A stretch of 64,000 nucleotides of DNA from Sinosporangium album (lineage in GTDB: Bacteria > Actinomycetota > Actinomycetes > Streptosporangiales > Streptosporangiaceae). The translations under genes were made by a program, and so were the position numbers. Location of the stretch: contig NZ_FNCN01000009.1 of assembly GCF_900100605.1 (NCBI RefSeq), positions 206,506 to 270,505 of the forward strand, written 5' to 3'. This document shows, one piece after another, positions 8,945-16,402 of this stretch (position 1 is the stretch's first letter; every line of letters begins with the position of its first letter). The notes beneath the pieces were generated by a model that saw only the letters and a program-made list of their open reading frames with translations, had not been told where the DNA came from and ran no database searches.

Positions 8945-9945
8945 TAGCTCAGCAGGCGCGCGAACGATTTGTCGATCGCGTCGAGGGTCTTCGGGGCGTC
9001 ACCGTAGGTCGCGGCCTCGGTGTAGGTGATCGGGAAGGTCATTCCCTTCTTGACCGCGGGCAGGTTCTTCCAGAGTTTGGACTCCATCACGTACCGCACC
9101 GACGGCGGGACGCTGCCGTCGGCGTTGACCGAGTAGGTGATGGCATCGGCTTCACCGAGAGAGTCCGGGAGTTCCTCGATGGACGGGTATTCGCTGACCG
9201 ACTGGGAACCGGGGCCAGGCTTTTTGACTTTGCCGTAATACGTGGCGCCGACGTCCTGGGCGATGCTGGTGCCCCACGAGCCGCCGAACTCGCGCTGGAA
9301 GGTGCCTTTGGAGGTGTCGCCGTACGAGCCGACGTGCCCCAGTTTCAGCTGCGGCAGCACGCCCTGGTACTTCTTCTTCAGCTCCGCGGCCTTGGCCTCG
9401 TACTCGGCTTTGACGGTGTCGTAGTTCGCGAGCACGCCGGCGGCGTCGGCGTGTTTGCGGGACACGTCGCGCCACTGCCCCGGCACGGTCGGGCCGACCG
9501 CCACGACCGGGGCGATGGACTCCAGCCGTTTCACGTCGATGTCGCCGAGTACAGGGGTCGGTACACCGAGGATGATGAGGTCCGGCTCGGCTTCGGCGAT
9601 GGCCTCGTAGTTGGTCTCGGTCGCGGCCTCACCCGCGACCTTGGTCAGCTTCTTGTAGGTGGCCAGGTTCTCGTCGCTCATCATGGGCTCGCCGCGCTGC
9701 CACGAGGAGATCCCGACGAGCGGCGCCCGGGCCTGGAGCAGGGCGGGAACGGCGTAGCCGGTGGCCACCACGCGCTGCGGTCGGGCGGGGATGGTGACGT
9801 TGCCGTTGTCCGCGGCGAATACACGGGTCTCGCTCTTCTTGTCGGACGTTTCCGTCGCACCGCTGCCGGACGACGACCCGCACGCGCCGAGGGCCAGTAC
9901 CAGGGGCAGGGCGGCGAACAGACCCATTGATCTGCGTGCGAACAT
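8944..9945 (-). CDS. iron-siderophore binding lipoprotein
   Basis: A substrate-binding protein of the FepB/FecB class. I chose the ATG at 9945 (MFARRSMGLF...) because AAAGGAG lies seven bases upstream; a longer frame starts 21 bases earlier. That start gives a 21-residue lipoprotein signal ending LALGAC with Cys22 as the lipid anchor, then a Gly/Ser linker. The mature part has the family pattern RVVATGY near its start and EAEPDLIILG (periplasmic-binding domain). The ligand is presumably a ferric siderophore made elsewhere, as no siderophore synthetase is in the window. Confidence 0.92.
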   Translation of the reverse strand: MFARRSMGLFAALPLVLALGACGSSSGSGATETSDKKSETRVFAADNGNVTIPARPQRVVATGYAVPALLQARAPLVGISSWQRGEPMMSDENLATYKKLTKVAGEAATETNYEAIAEAEPDLIILGVPTPVLGDIDVKRLESIAPVVAVGPTVPGQWRDVSRKHADAAGVLANYDTVKAEYEAKAAELKKKYQGVLPQLKLGHVGSYGDTSKGTFQREFGGSWGTSIAQDVGATYYGKVKKPGPGSQSVSEYPSIEELPDSLGEADAITYSVNADGSVPPSVRYVMESKLWKNLPAVKKGMTFPITYTEAATYGDAPKTLDAIDKSFARLLS

Positions 9946-10085
9946 GCGCAACTCCTTTTGAACCATGCGTTTTAAACCGTGCGGGGCGACCCGCGTGATG
10001 AGATGTCGTGAGGGGTACCGGCGCGAGACGCTGCCGCGTCGGTGTTCGTGTCCGGCCGGGGTGGGCCGGCTGCGCCGACGACCCG

Positions 10086-10955
10086 TCAGTGGTCGTGGTC
10101 GTGGTCGTGCTCGTCGTCGAAGTCGGCGATGCCGCGCTTCCAGTAGCCGGTGATGTCGTGGTCGGCCTTCTCCAGCCGCAACTCGTCACGGACCCATCGC
10201 CGCAGCGGCTTGATCTGGCCCGCCTCGCCCGCGATCCACGCGTACAGCCGCTCGCCCTCGGGTACGGTCACCGCGGTCACGGCCTCCGCCAGCGCGTAGC
10301 CGGTTCCCGCGGGGCGGTCACCGCGGTGCAGCCAGTGCACTTCGACGCCTTCGGGCGCGGACAGTGCGGTCTCCTCGGCGACGCCGGCGACTTCGATGAA
10401 CGCCCAGCCCTTCGCGTCGCGCGGCAACTCCTCCAGCGAGCGCGCGATCGCGGGCAGCGCCGTGATGTCGCCCACGAACAGGTAGCGGTCGTAGGAGTAG
10501 GGGACGATCAGCCCGCCGGGCGGTCCCGCGACATGGACGACGGAGCCCGGCTGCACGTCCAGTGCCCAGTCCGACGCCAGGCCACCTTTGTGCGGCGCGA
10601 TGTCGATGTCGATCTCACCCGTCACCGGGTCGTAGCGGCGCACGGTGTACTCCCGCGAGGTGGGGTACGGGCGCGGCCAGCGCAACAGGTTGCCGTTCGG
10701 TTCCGGAAGGCGCAACGAGCCGTCCGGATCGGGGAAGAGCAGCTTCACGTGCTCGGTCGGCGAGTGTGACTCGAACCCCTCGGTGCCCGGCCCGCCCAGG
10801 GTCACCCGCAGCAGGCCGGCGCCCTCCATGGCGGTGCGTACGACCCGCGTCTCACGGATGCGGATCGGGTATTGCACCTTTTCCGGGCGGCGGCCCGCCC
10901 GTACCTCTTCGATCCGCTCCAGGTGCCGGCGGTTGGTCGGCAGTGCCTCGCTCAT
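10086..10955 (-). CDS. siderophore-interacting protein (ferric-siderophore reductase)
   Basis: 289 residues, SIP/ViuB/YqjH family. The FAD-binding beta-barrel half carries the RxYT motif (SREYTVRRYDP) and HKGGLASDWA. The C-terminal SIP half has LFVGDITALPAIARSLEELP and YAWIAGEAGQIKPLRRWVRDEL. It should reduce Fe(III) from the imported siderophore in the cytoplasm with NAD(P)H. The last 12 residues are acidic and His-rich (DDEHDHDHDH), which could bind metal. The start is coupled (ATGA) to a 50-codon reading frame that follows an iron box; the transporter operon begins 140 bases downstream. Confidence 0.9.
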   Translation of the reverse strand: MSEALPTNRRHLERIEEVRAGRRPEKVQYPIRIRETRVVRTAMEGAGLLRVTLGGPGTEGFESHSPTEHVKLLFPDPDGSLRLPEPNGNLLRWPRPYPTSREYTVRRYDPVTGEIDIDIAPHKGGLASDWALDVQPGSVVHVAGPPGGLIVPYSYDRYLFVGDITALPAIARSLEELPRDAKGWAFIEVAGVAEETALSAPEGVEVHWLHRGDRPAGTGYALAEAVTAVTVPEGERLYAWIAGEAGQIKPLRRWVRDELRLEKADHDITGYWKRGIADFDDEHDHDHDH

Positions 10956-11104
10956 CGGCTGGCCCCTGGGGTCGTCCGCGCCGCCCGCAAGCCTTCGGCG
11001 GTGCGCTCGCCGACCGGTGCGGTGGCCACTGCGGCACCGATTCCGCCTGCGTTTCCGGTAATGAGCGCGACCGCCCCCGCAGCTGCTTTATCCCTCACAA
11101 GCAT
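10952..11104 (-). pseudogene. 50-residue N-terminal remnant of a short-chain dehydrogenase, coupled to SIP
   Basis: ATG at 11104, preceded by GAGAGGA, opens a 50-codon frame containing AVALITGNAGGIGAAVA. This is the first beta strand and TGxxxGIG cofactor loop of an SDR enzyme, close in style to 2,3-dihydro-2,3-dihydroxybenzoate dehydrogenase (EntA/DhbA). The rest of the enzyme is missing. The TGA overlaps the ATG of the SIP gene (ATGA), so it may persist as a translated leader that delivers ribosomes to SIP. The open frame and ribosome site are seen; the remnant reading is inference. Confidence 0.6.
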
Positions 11105-11123
11105 GCCCGTCCTCTCGGCCAAG

Positions 11124-11142
11124 TGAGGTAAGGCTAACTTAA
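11124..11142 (-). promoter_or_regulatory. iron box (IdeR/DmdR1-type operator)
   Basis: TGAGGTAAGGCTAACTTAA is a near-palindrome that closely matches the actinobacterial iron-regulator box (TTAGGTTAGGCTAACCTAA-type) across its AGG.TAAGGCTAAC core. It lies about 20 bases before the start of the leader frame that precedes the SIP gene. Iron-replete repression of SIP, and perhaps the whole uptake operon, is expected. I see no second box before the binding-protein gene. Confidence 0.8.
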
Positions 11143-11348
11143 GTTAACAGTTCCCGACATATCGGGTTCGCAGCGGTCTGCTGGGCGCCGCGGCCAGGCG
11201 AAGCCGCGGCGCCCGGCGGCAGGGCGACGATACGGGCGATCTCATCGGCGCCGATCTGCGGGTCGACCGGCTCTCCGCTGGGGAACAAGCCGACGGTGTC
11301 GGCGCCGCTGCTGTCCAGGAAGACGAAGGAGCCGCGGCGTTCGCTCAT
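11139..11348 (-). CDS. small hypothetical protein (doubtful)
   Basis: A 69-residue frame beginning MSERRGSFVFLDSSGADTVG and ending close to the iron box. The first 45 residues look protein-like (alternating hydrophobics, GADEIARIVALPP). The last 25 are low-complexity and probably fortuitous. It has no clear ribosome site. It may be a degraded end of a gene or a non-coding shadow. Confidence 0.25.
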   Translation of the reverse strand: MSERRGSFVFLDSSGADTVGLFPSGEPVDPQIGADEIARIVALPPGAAASPGRGAQQTAANPICRELLT

Positions 11349-11475
11349 CCAGGAGTGAGCCCCGCTCCGCATCGCGGATCTATCGGGTTCGAAGGGCGTT
11401 CGCGGAGGAATCCGACCTGGGCTGGAGGGGAAACCGCGATCCCCTCGGCCCCGGAGCGGATCAACGCCGCCGGGG

Positions 11476-11913
11476 TCACCGGGGCGGGTGGGTGAGGCCG
11501 CGCAGCATGTCGGCGAGGGCCGTGGCGTCGTGCGCGGTCGTCTCGAAGACGCGTTCAGCCTGCTTGGCCATCTTTTCGACCGCGGCGGCGTCGTCCAGGA
11601 TCGATCCGCGCATCGCGCCGGTGATGTGCTCGTCGAGCCGGGCGGCGTACTGCTGTCTCGCGCTGTTGACCAGGTCGGTGATCACCCGGGTCAGGTCGGC
11701 GGAGGCCATCCGCATCGCGCGCGGGGCGATCCGCAGATCGTGCACACCGGCGTGTTCCGAGTAGCGCACGCTGATCAGCCCGTCGGCCGACTCGGCGTAG
11801 CCGTACAGTTCCTCCGCCTCCTTGCGGAGCTTCGCCATCGAGGCGAAGAACCGTTCCGTGTCGCCGGCCATTTTGTCGGGGTCGAACCCGAAGATGTCGT
11901 GTGCTGCTGTCAT
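11476..11913 (-). CDS. YbaB/EbfC-like protein
   Basis: 145 residues, predominantly helical. A helix with AKLRKEAEELYGYAESADG is followed by ISVRYSEHAGVHDLRIAPRAM, the helix-strand pattern of the YbaB/EbfC nucleoid-associated fold, then two more amphipathic helices. In actinobacteria such proteins often lie beside ESX/WXG100-type genes, as here. It starts 16 bases after the upstream membrane-protein gene, with a GGAAAG site. Role unknown; DNA binding is possible by family but not shown. Confidence 0.65.
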   Translation of the reverse strand: MTAAHDIFGFDPDKMAGDTERFFASMAKLRKEAEELYGYAESADGLISVRYSEHAGVHDLRIAPRAMRMASADLTRVITDLVNSARQQYAARLDEHITGAMRGSILDDAAAVEKMAKQAERVFETTAHDATALADMLRGLTHPPR

Positions 11914-11929
11914 GAGTCGTCTTTCCGTG

Positions 11930-12778
11930 TCAAAGCCCGTAGGTCCCGTCCTCGCGCTGCTCCGGCACGACCTGGCCCGTCAGGAGGTAGCTCTGGCCGA
12001 AGACGTCGGTGAGTCCTTTCGGTACGGCGAGGCCCTGCAGCAGGCTGAACCGGCCTGCCCGCCCGGTGCCGCTGATCGCGTCGGCCGTCACATCCCGTTC
12101 GAACCGGTTGGCCGCACCCCACGCGATGAGGGGGAGCTGGGTGACCGTGGCCTGGCTCAGGTCGCGCAGTCCTTCACCGGACCCGGTGGCCGTGTCGTGG
12201 GCGACGGTGGCGGCGAGGACGGCTCCCAGTGCGCCGGTCAGCCCGTGCATGACGGTGTCCGACCGTGCTTCTTGCTTGATGAGCTCGGCGTAGAGCTTGG
12301 CGACCTCCATCGAGGCCGCGGCCTGCGCGAGGAAGAACGTGGGGGGGCCGGCCAGCGAGGCCGCGATCACCCGCTTGGCGATGAGGGCGATCCTCATCAC
12401 CAGGGTGGAGTTGTAGACGATGAACGCGTACAGCAGGGCGGCCGAGGCGTAGAGCACGGCGCCGGTGGTCTTGGCCAGCAGTCTGTCGGCCCTGAAGTCG
12501 TCGGCGAAGTTGTCGACCCACTGCTGGAAGGCCATGCGGCTGTCCCCGCTCCAGTCGGGCTCCGCCATGCTCCGCACCAGGTCGACCAGGGCGCCGCTGC
12601 CCTCGTCGATGTCGTCGGAGGACGTGCCCCACGTCTTGGCCCCGGCCTCCAGGCCGCCCGTGTCGTACTGGTGGAAGTACAGCCTTCCCACGATGGGCAG
12701 TGCGCTCCACACCACTGCGGTGGCCGCGGTGCCGGTCGCGAGGTTGGCGTAGGCGATGTACTTGCCGCTCTCAAACAC
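11930..12778 (-). CDS. membrane protein with WXG100-like N-terminal helical region
   Basis: 282 residues, GTG start overlapping the previous gene by eight bases. The N-terminus is hydrophobic. Residues about 70-105 hold PDWSGDSRMAFQQWVDNF, reminiscent of the W-x-G turn of WXG100 and PPE-like helical hairpins. A strongly hydrophobic stretch follows (AVLYASAALLYAFIVYNSTL and beyond), and the C-terminus is soluble. This fits a type VII secretion-associated effector or partner, but I cannot name it. Confidence 0.5.
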   Translation of the reverse strand: MFESGKYIAYANLATGTAATAVVWSALPIVGRLYFHQYDTGGLEAGAKTWGTSSDDIDEGSGALVDLVRSMAEPDWSGDSRMAFQQWVDNFADDFRADRLLAKTTGAVLYASAALLYAFIVYNSTLVMRIALIAKRVIAASLAGPPTFFLAQAAASMEVAKLYAELIKQEARSDTVMHGLTGALGAVLAATVAHDTATGSGEGLRDLSQATVTQLPLIAWGAANRFERDVTADAISGTGRAGRFSLLQGLAVPKGLTDVFGQSYLLTGQVVPEQREDGTYGL

Positions 12779-13118
12779 GGGGGTCCTGGTTCCAGGTGGC
12801 GGGGTCGAGGGTGCTGGACACCTCGGCCCACTGCCAGTTGTCCCTGTTGTCGTGGAGGCGAACGCCGGCCTGCTCGATCCGTTGGACCCGCCGTCGTACT
12901 CGCTGCAGCATGTAGCCTTCGGCCTCCATGTAGACCACGGCCAGTGATCGGGTGAAGGCGGTCGGGGTGGCTTCCGCCACCTGGAGTCCGAGGAGCTGCG
13001 TGTAGGCTCGCTCGATCGGCGGCCTTGCCTGCTCGCCGATGTCGCGGGCGAGTGTCTTCACGCGTTCCCGGTCGACCTGAAGGACGTCCGCATGCGGCTG
13101 TTCCGCCCTGTGGCTCAC
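12771..13118 (-). CDS. small helical protein, first gene of the ESX-like trio
   Basis: 115 residues, almost entirely helical and charged. GTG at 13118 follows GAAAGGAAC. Like WXG100-type small partners it is about 100 residues long with two long amphipathic helices, and its single NWQWAEV is near the end. It is the first gene of a leftward operon with the membrane protein (overlapping) and the YbaB-like gene. Function unknown. Confidence 0.55.
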   Translation of the reverse strand: MSHRAEQPHADVLQVDRERVKTLARDIGEQARPPIERAYTQLLGLQVAEATPTAFTRSLAVVYMEAEGYMLQRVRRRVQRIEQAGVRLHDNRDNWQWAEVSSTLDPATWNQDPRV

Positions 13119-13670
13119 TGTGTTCCTTTCGTATGGCCGTTACAAGGCTAGATCGCTGAAATGTCAAGAGGCCGGATATATACGGATTATTAACGCTGCA
13201 CTCTCGACTTTGACGACTTTGATGGCCCAAAGGCCGTCCCCACGACAAGGGTGGCGTGCATTGTTATCTGCCGGAGCGGCGTAAATTGCTACGGCGAAGC
13301 CGTATGAACGCCGTAAAGATCGATATCTCGGCTGAGGCGGTCAGAGCGACGTCGTCCGGGACAGTGGGGATGCGCGATGTCCGCCCGCTGCGACTGGACA
13401 CGCACCGGCCGACCGACGCCTACGGCATCCTGGTCCGCGCCGCGTCGGCTCCGCTCTGACGGGCTCTGGCGGGGTGGAACAGGACCGCCGCCTTCTTCGT
13501 CGCCGCTCTGCATGAGCCGGCCCTGAACATGGCCCCGAGCGGATCGGGGGCATGCTTATGCGCAAGATACGTAGTTCTTCTGATGTGGATCCTCCGCGCG
13601 GCTGCGAGCCTGAAATCTCCGATAGGCCACGGTCGTAGATAAATGTCGTGTTCTGCTTGCGGAGGCATCC
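13119..13670. other. divergent intergenic region before the SARP gene
   Basis: About 550 bases separating the leftward ESX-like trio from the rightward cluster. It contains an AT-rich patch (TATATACGGATTATTAA near 13178-13194) unlike the surroundings, likely promoter DNA for the leftward genes. A 51-codon rightward frame (MNAVKIDISAEAVRATSSG..., from 13304) has no clear ribosome site and I do not call it a gene. A perfect GGAGG site just before 13671 belongs to the SARP gene. Confidence 0.5.
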
Positions 13671-14441
13671 TTGAAGTACGAGGTCCTGGGCTCTCTTCGT
13701 GTGGTCAAAGACGGTCGGGCCTTGACGGTGACCGCGCCGAAGATGGAGATCGTGCTGGCCACGATGCTCATCCGGGCGGATCACGTCGTCTCGATCGAGC
13801 AACTCATCACAGAGATATGGGGGAGCAGTCCGCCCCGCCGTGCGACCGCCGCGCTGTACGTCTATGTGTCGCAGCTGCGCAAGCTGCTGACCGGCTCCGG
13901 CGGAGAGAAGGGGCCGATTCTCACCCGCGCCCCCGGTTATGTGCTGCGTACGAGTGTTGACGAGCTTGACCTGCATGTTTTCCAGCGGCTGATCGCGGAG
14001 GGCCGCGAGCACAAGCGCCACTGGCGGTATGACGAGGCCCGCGTCGCGTTCGAGAAGGCGCTGGCGCTGTGGCGGGGGAGGACGCTGAGCAACCTCAGGG
14101 AGGGGCCCATCATCACCGGCTTTGTCCACTGGTTGGAGGAGGTCAGGTTGGAGTGCAACGAAATGCTGGTCGAGGTGAATCTGCGGCTGGGGCGCCATCG
14201 CGAGCTGGTCAGTGTGCTGCACGGCCTGGTCCGGGAGTATCCGCTGCACGAGCAGTTCTACCGGCAGCTCATGCTCGCGCTTTATCGTTCGGAACGGCGT
14301 GCGGACGCGCTCGCGGTCTACCAGTCGGCGCGGGCGACGCTCAATCGGGAACTCGGCCTGGAACCGGGATGGCAGCTCGGCGAGATGCAGCAGTCGATCC
14401 TGGCCGCCGACGCCATGCTGGACCTGGAGACCGCCGTATGA
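13671..14441 (+). CDS. SARP-family pathway activator (AfsR/RedD/DnrI type)
   Basis: 256 residues. An OmpR-like winged helix occupies about residues 1-95 (EVLGSLRVVKDGRAL at the start, RATAALYVYVSQLRKLL as the recognition region). A bacterial transcriptional activator (BTAD) domain follows (ELDLHVFQRLIAEGREH to GLEPGWQLGEMQQSIL). The TTG start is supported by GCGGAGG upstream. SARPs activate antibiotic clusters by binding heptameric repeats near promoters. It overlaps the thioesterase gene by four bases and is the first gene of the cluster. Confidence 0.92.
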   Translation: MKYEVLGSLRVVKDGRALTVTAPKMEIVLATMLIRADHVVSIEQLITEIWGSSPPRRATAALYVYVSQLRKLLTGSGGEKGPILTRAPGYVLRTSVDELDLHVFQRLIAEGREHKRHWRYDEARVAFEKALALWRGRTLSNLREGPIITGFVHWLEEVRLECNEMLVEVNLRLGRHRELVSVLHGLVREYPLHEQFYRQLMLALYRSERRADALAVYQSARATLNRELGLEPGWQLGEMQQSILAADAMLDLETAV

Positions 14442-15214
14442 GCGCGGGTGTGAGCGGGCTTCAGGACCTGTGGCTGCGCCGTTTTCACTCCGCTCCGGGG
14501 GCCGCCGCCCGGCTGGTGTGTTTTCCGCACGCCGGTGGTGCCGCGGGCGCCTACTACGCCTTGTCGCAGCTGCTCGCGCCCGCCGTCGAGGTGGTGGCGG
14601 TGCAGTATCCCGGCAGGCAGGACAGGCGGCGTGAGCCGCCGGTCGACGACATCGTGACGTTGGCGGAGCGGATCGCCGAGGTGCTCGCGGTGGGCGGAGG
14701 GCCGGCGCTGTCGTTGTTCGGGCACAGCATGGGCGCGACCGTCGCCTACGAGGTCGCCCGGATCTTGGAGGGGCGGTCCGGTGTCCCCGTGCGGGCGCTT
14801 TTCGTCTCGGGGCGGCGGGCGCCCTCGCGCCACCGGCCCACGTCGGTGCGCTGGCGGGACGACGACGAGGCGGTCGCGGCGCTGCTCACGTTGAGCGGCA
14901 CCGATGCGCGGCTGCTCGCCGACGAGGACGCCCGGGCGATGATCCTGCCGGCGGTGCGTGCCGACAACGCCGCGATCGAGGCGTACCGCCGCCCGCCGGG
15001 CGCCGACCCGAGCTGTCCGATCTCGGTCTTCGTGGGCGACAGCGACCCGCTGACCTCGGTCGAGGAGGCGCGGGCGTGGGCCGCGCACACCAGCGCGGAG
15101 ACAGAGGTGCAGGTGTTCGCGGCGGGTCATTTCTTCCTCGACGAGTATCTGCGGGAGATCGCCGCGGCGATCACGCGCCGTCTGCTCCCGGTGCCGAGCG
15201 GTCCCGTCCACTGA
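14438..15214 (+). CDS. type II thioesterase (editing, GrsT/RifR type)
   Basis: 258 residues, alpha/beta hydrolase. [13 protein letters not shown] near the N-terminus (oxyanion region), GHSMG with nucleophile Ser97, VGDSDPLT (Asp) and FAAGHFFLDEY (His) complete the triad. These enzymes remove stalled or misprimed acyl groups from PKS carrier domains. The ATG is embedded in the SARP stop (ATGA). The PKS proteins here have no integrated thioesterase, as expected for tetronates that are released by ring formation. Confidence 0.92.
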   Translation: MSAGVSGLQDLWLRRFHSAPGAAARLVCFPHAGGAAGAYYALSQLLAPAVEVVAVQYPGRQDRRREPPVDDIVTLAERIAEVLAVGGGPALSLFGHSMGATVAYEVARILEGRSGVPVRALFVSGRRAPSRHRPTSVRWRDDDEAVAALLTLSGTDARLLADEDARAMILPAVRADNAAIEAYRRPPGADPSCPISVFVGDSDPLTSVEEARAWAAHTSAETEVQVFAAGHFFLDEYLREIAAAITRRLLPVPSGPVH

Positions 15215-15265
15215 GATCCACCGAGACCCGCCGAGATCCACTGAGATCCACTGAGATCCACTGAG
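15211..15265. repeat. 10-bp tandem repeats over the thioesterase stop
   Basis: Five 10-bp units of CTGAGATCCA type (three exact, two variant) plus a partial sixth; the thioesterase TGA lies in the first unit. The array fills the first half of the gap before the KAS III gene. Confidence 0.85.
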
Positions 15266-15284
15266 TACGGCTCCGCCGTTCCGT

Positions 15285-15290
15285 CTTTAG
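15285..15290 (+). promoter_or_regulatory. CTTTAG motif upstream of the KAS III gene
   Basis: CGTCTTTAGCGG, 71 bases before the KAS III start. The same core, in the direction of transcription, recurs before four other operons of the cluster. Its role (operator or promoter element) is inferred from this recurrence only. Confidence 0.45.
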
Positions 15291-15360
15291 CGGCCCTTCA
15301 GACCCGCTGCGAATCATAGGTGCGGGAGATCGTTCTTCCCGGGCTACGACGGAGGCACAC

Positions 15361-16395
15361 GTGAGCACCTCGGACATCCACATCCTGTCGACCGGTACGG
15401 CTCTCCCGGGTTCCGCCATCGACAACGCCGCTCTCGGGAAGCGGTTCGGGATGGACGCGCTCTGGGAGCAGTGGGTGGACACGTTCGTCGGGACGAAAAG
15501 CAGATACCTCTCCTTCGATCTGGACAGCGGGGAGCCCTTCGGCAGGCTCGCCGACCTGGGGGAGACGGCGGGCAGAGCGGCGCTGTCGGCCGCCGGGGTG
15601 GAGCCCGGCGACATCGACGCCGTCGTTCTGGGTACGGCGACGCCGGACATGCTGATGCCCGCGACCGTGAACGTGATCGCCGACCGGCTGGAGATCGACG
15701 CGGTCCCCACCTACCAGCTCCAGTCCGGATGCACCGGGGCCGTGCAGGCGCTGGCGCTCGCACGGCACCTGCTGCGCGACGACGGGATCCGCACCGTGCT
15801 CGTGCTCGCCGGGGACACGTGCACCAAGTACTTCGATATGGACGCCGACTACAGCGAGCTGCCGCCCGCCGAGCTGATCAACCTGGTGCTGTTCGGGGAC
15901 GGCGCGGGCGCGGCCGTACTCAGCAGTGAGCCGCGGCCGGGGGCGCCGGTGCTGCGGGAGGTGTTCACCCGCCTTGTGGGCGGGGGGCTGCCGCCGGGCC
16001 ACGAGCTCGACTGGTTCGGCCCGGCCGACAAGCATGAGGAGCGGCCGGGGGTGACCGAGGACTACAAGGCCGTGGAGCATCTCGTGCCGGGCCTGGCGGG
16101 CGAGGTGCTCGGCGAGCTGCTTGAGCGGCTTGAGTGGAGCGCCGGCGAGGTGGACTTCCTGCTTCCTCCGCAGTTGTCCGGGCGTATGACCGAGCGGATC
16201 GTAGCCGGGCTCGGCATGGCGGAGGCGGAGGAGGTCACCTGCGTGGCGGAGGTGGGCAACAGCGGCAACGCGCTGCCGTTCCTCCAGCTAGACCGCCTCC
16301 TGACGCGCATGGCCGACGGGGACAGGGCCGTGGGTGTGGCCATCGAGTCCAGCAAGTGGATCAAAGGCGGATTCGCCGTGGAAAGGGTGGCGTGA
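15361..16395 (+). CDS. KAS III-like enzyme of tetronate ring formation (AbyA1 type)
   Basis: 344 residues, thiolase fold of 3-oxoacyl-ACP synthase III. Catalytic Cys124 sits in LQSGCTGAVQAL, and the C-terminal Asn is in GNSGNALPF. The catalytic His expected in a PHQ-type motif is not evident; the aligned stretch reads LLPPQLSGRM. GTG at 15361 has GGAGG upstream. In tetronate clusters such enzymes join the beta-ketoacyl chain to glyceryl-ACP, making C-C and C-O bonds and releasing the chain. The presence of all other tetronate genes supports this role. It probably shares a transcript with the hydrolase. Confidence 0.88.
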   Translation: MSTSDIHILSTGTALPGSAIDNAALGKRFGMDALWEQWVDTFVGTKSRYLSFDLDSGEPFGRLADLGETAGRAALSAAGVEPGDIDAVVLGTATPDMLMPATVNVIADRLEIDAVPTYQLQSGCTGAVQALALARHLLRDDGIRTVLVLAGDTCTKYFDMDADYSELPPAELINLVLFGDGAGAAVLSSEPRPGAPVLREVFTRLVGGGLPPGHELDWFGPADKHEERPGVTEDYKAVEHLVPGLAGEVLGELLERLEWSAGEVDFLLPPQLSGRMTERIVAGLGMAEAEEVTCVAEVGNSGNALPFLQLDRLLTRMADGDRAVGVAIESSKWIKGGFAVERVA

Positions 16396-16402
16396 CCGGT
16401 CG

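Noticed and set aside
9946..10085. Search for a second iron box before the binding-protein gene
   Set aside because: No TTAGG-type palindrome is visible in the 140-base gap; the genes may be read through from the SIP promoter.
13304..13459. 51-codon plus-strand frame in the gap before the SARP gene
   Set aside because: Protein-like at first glance, but there is no ribosome site and no recognisable family; too short to support without comparison.
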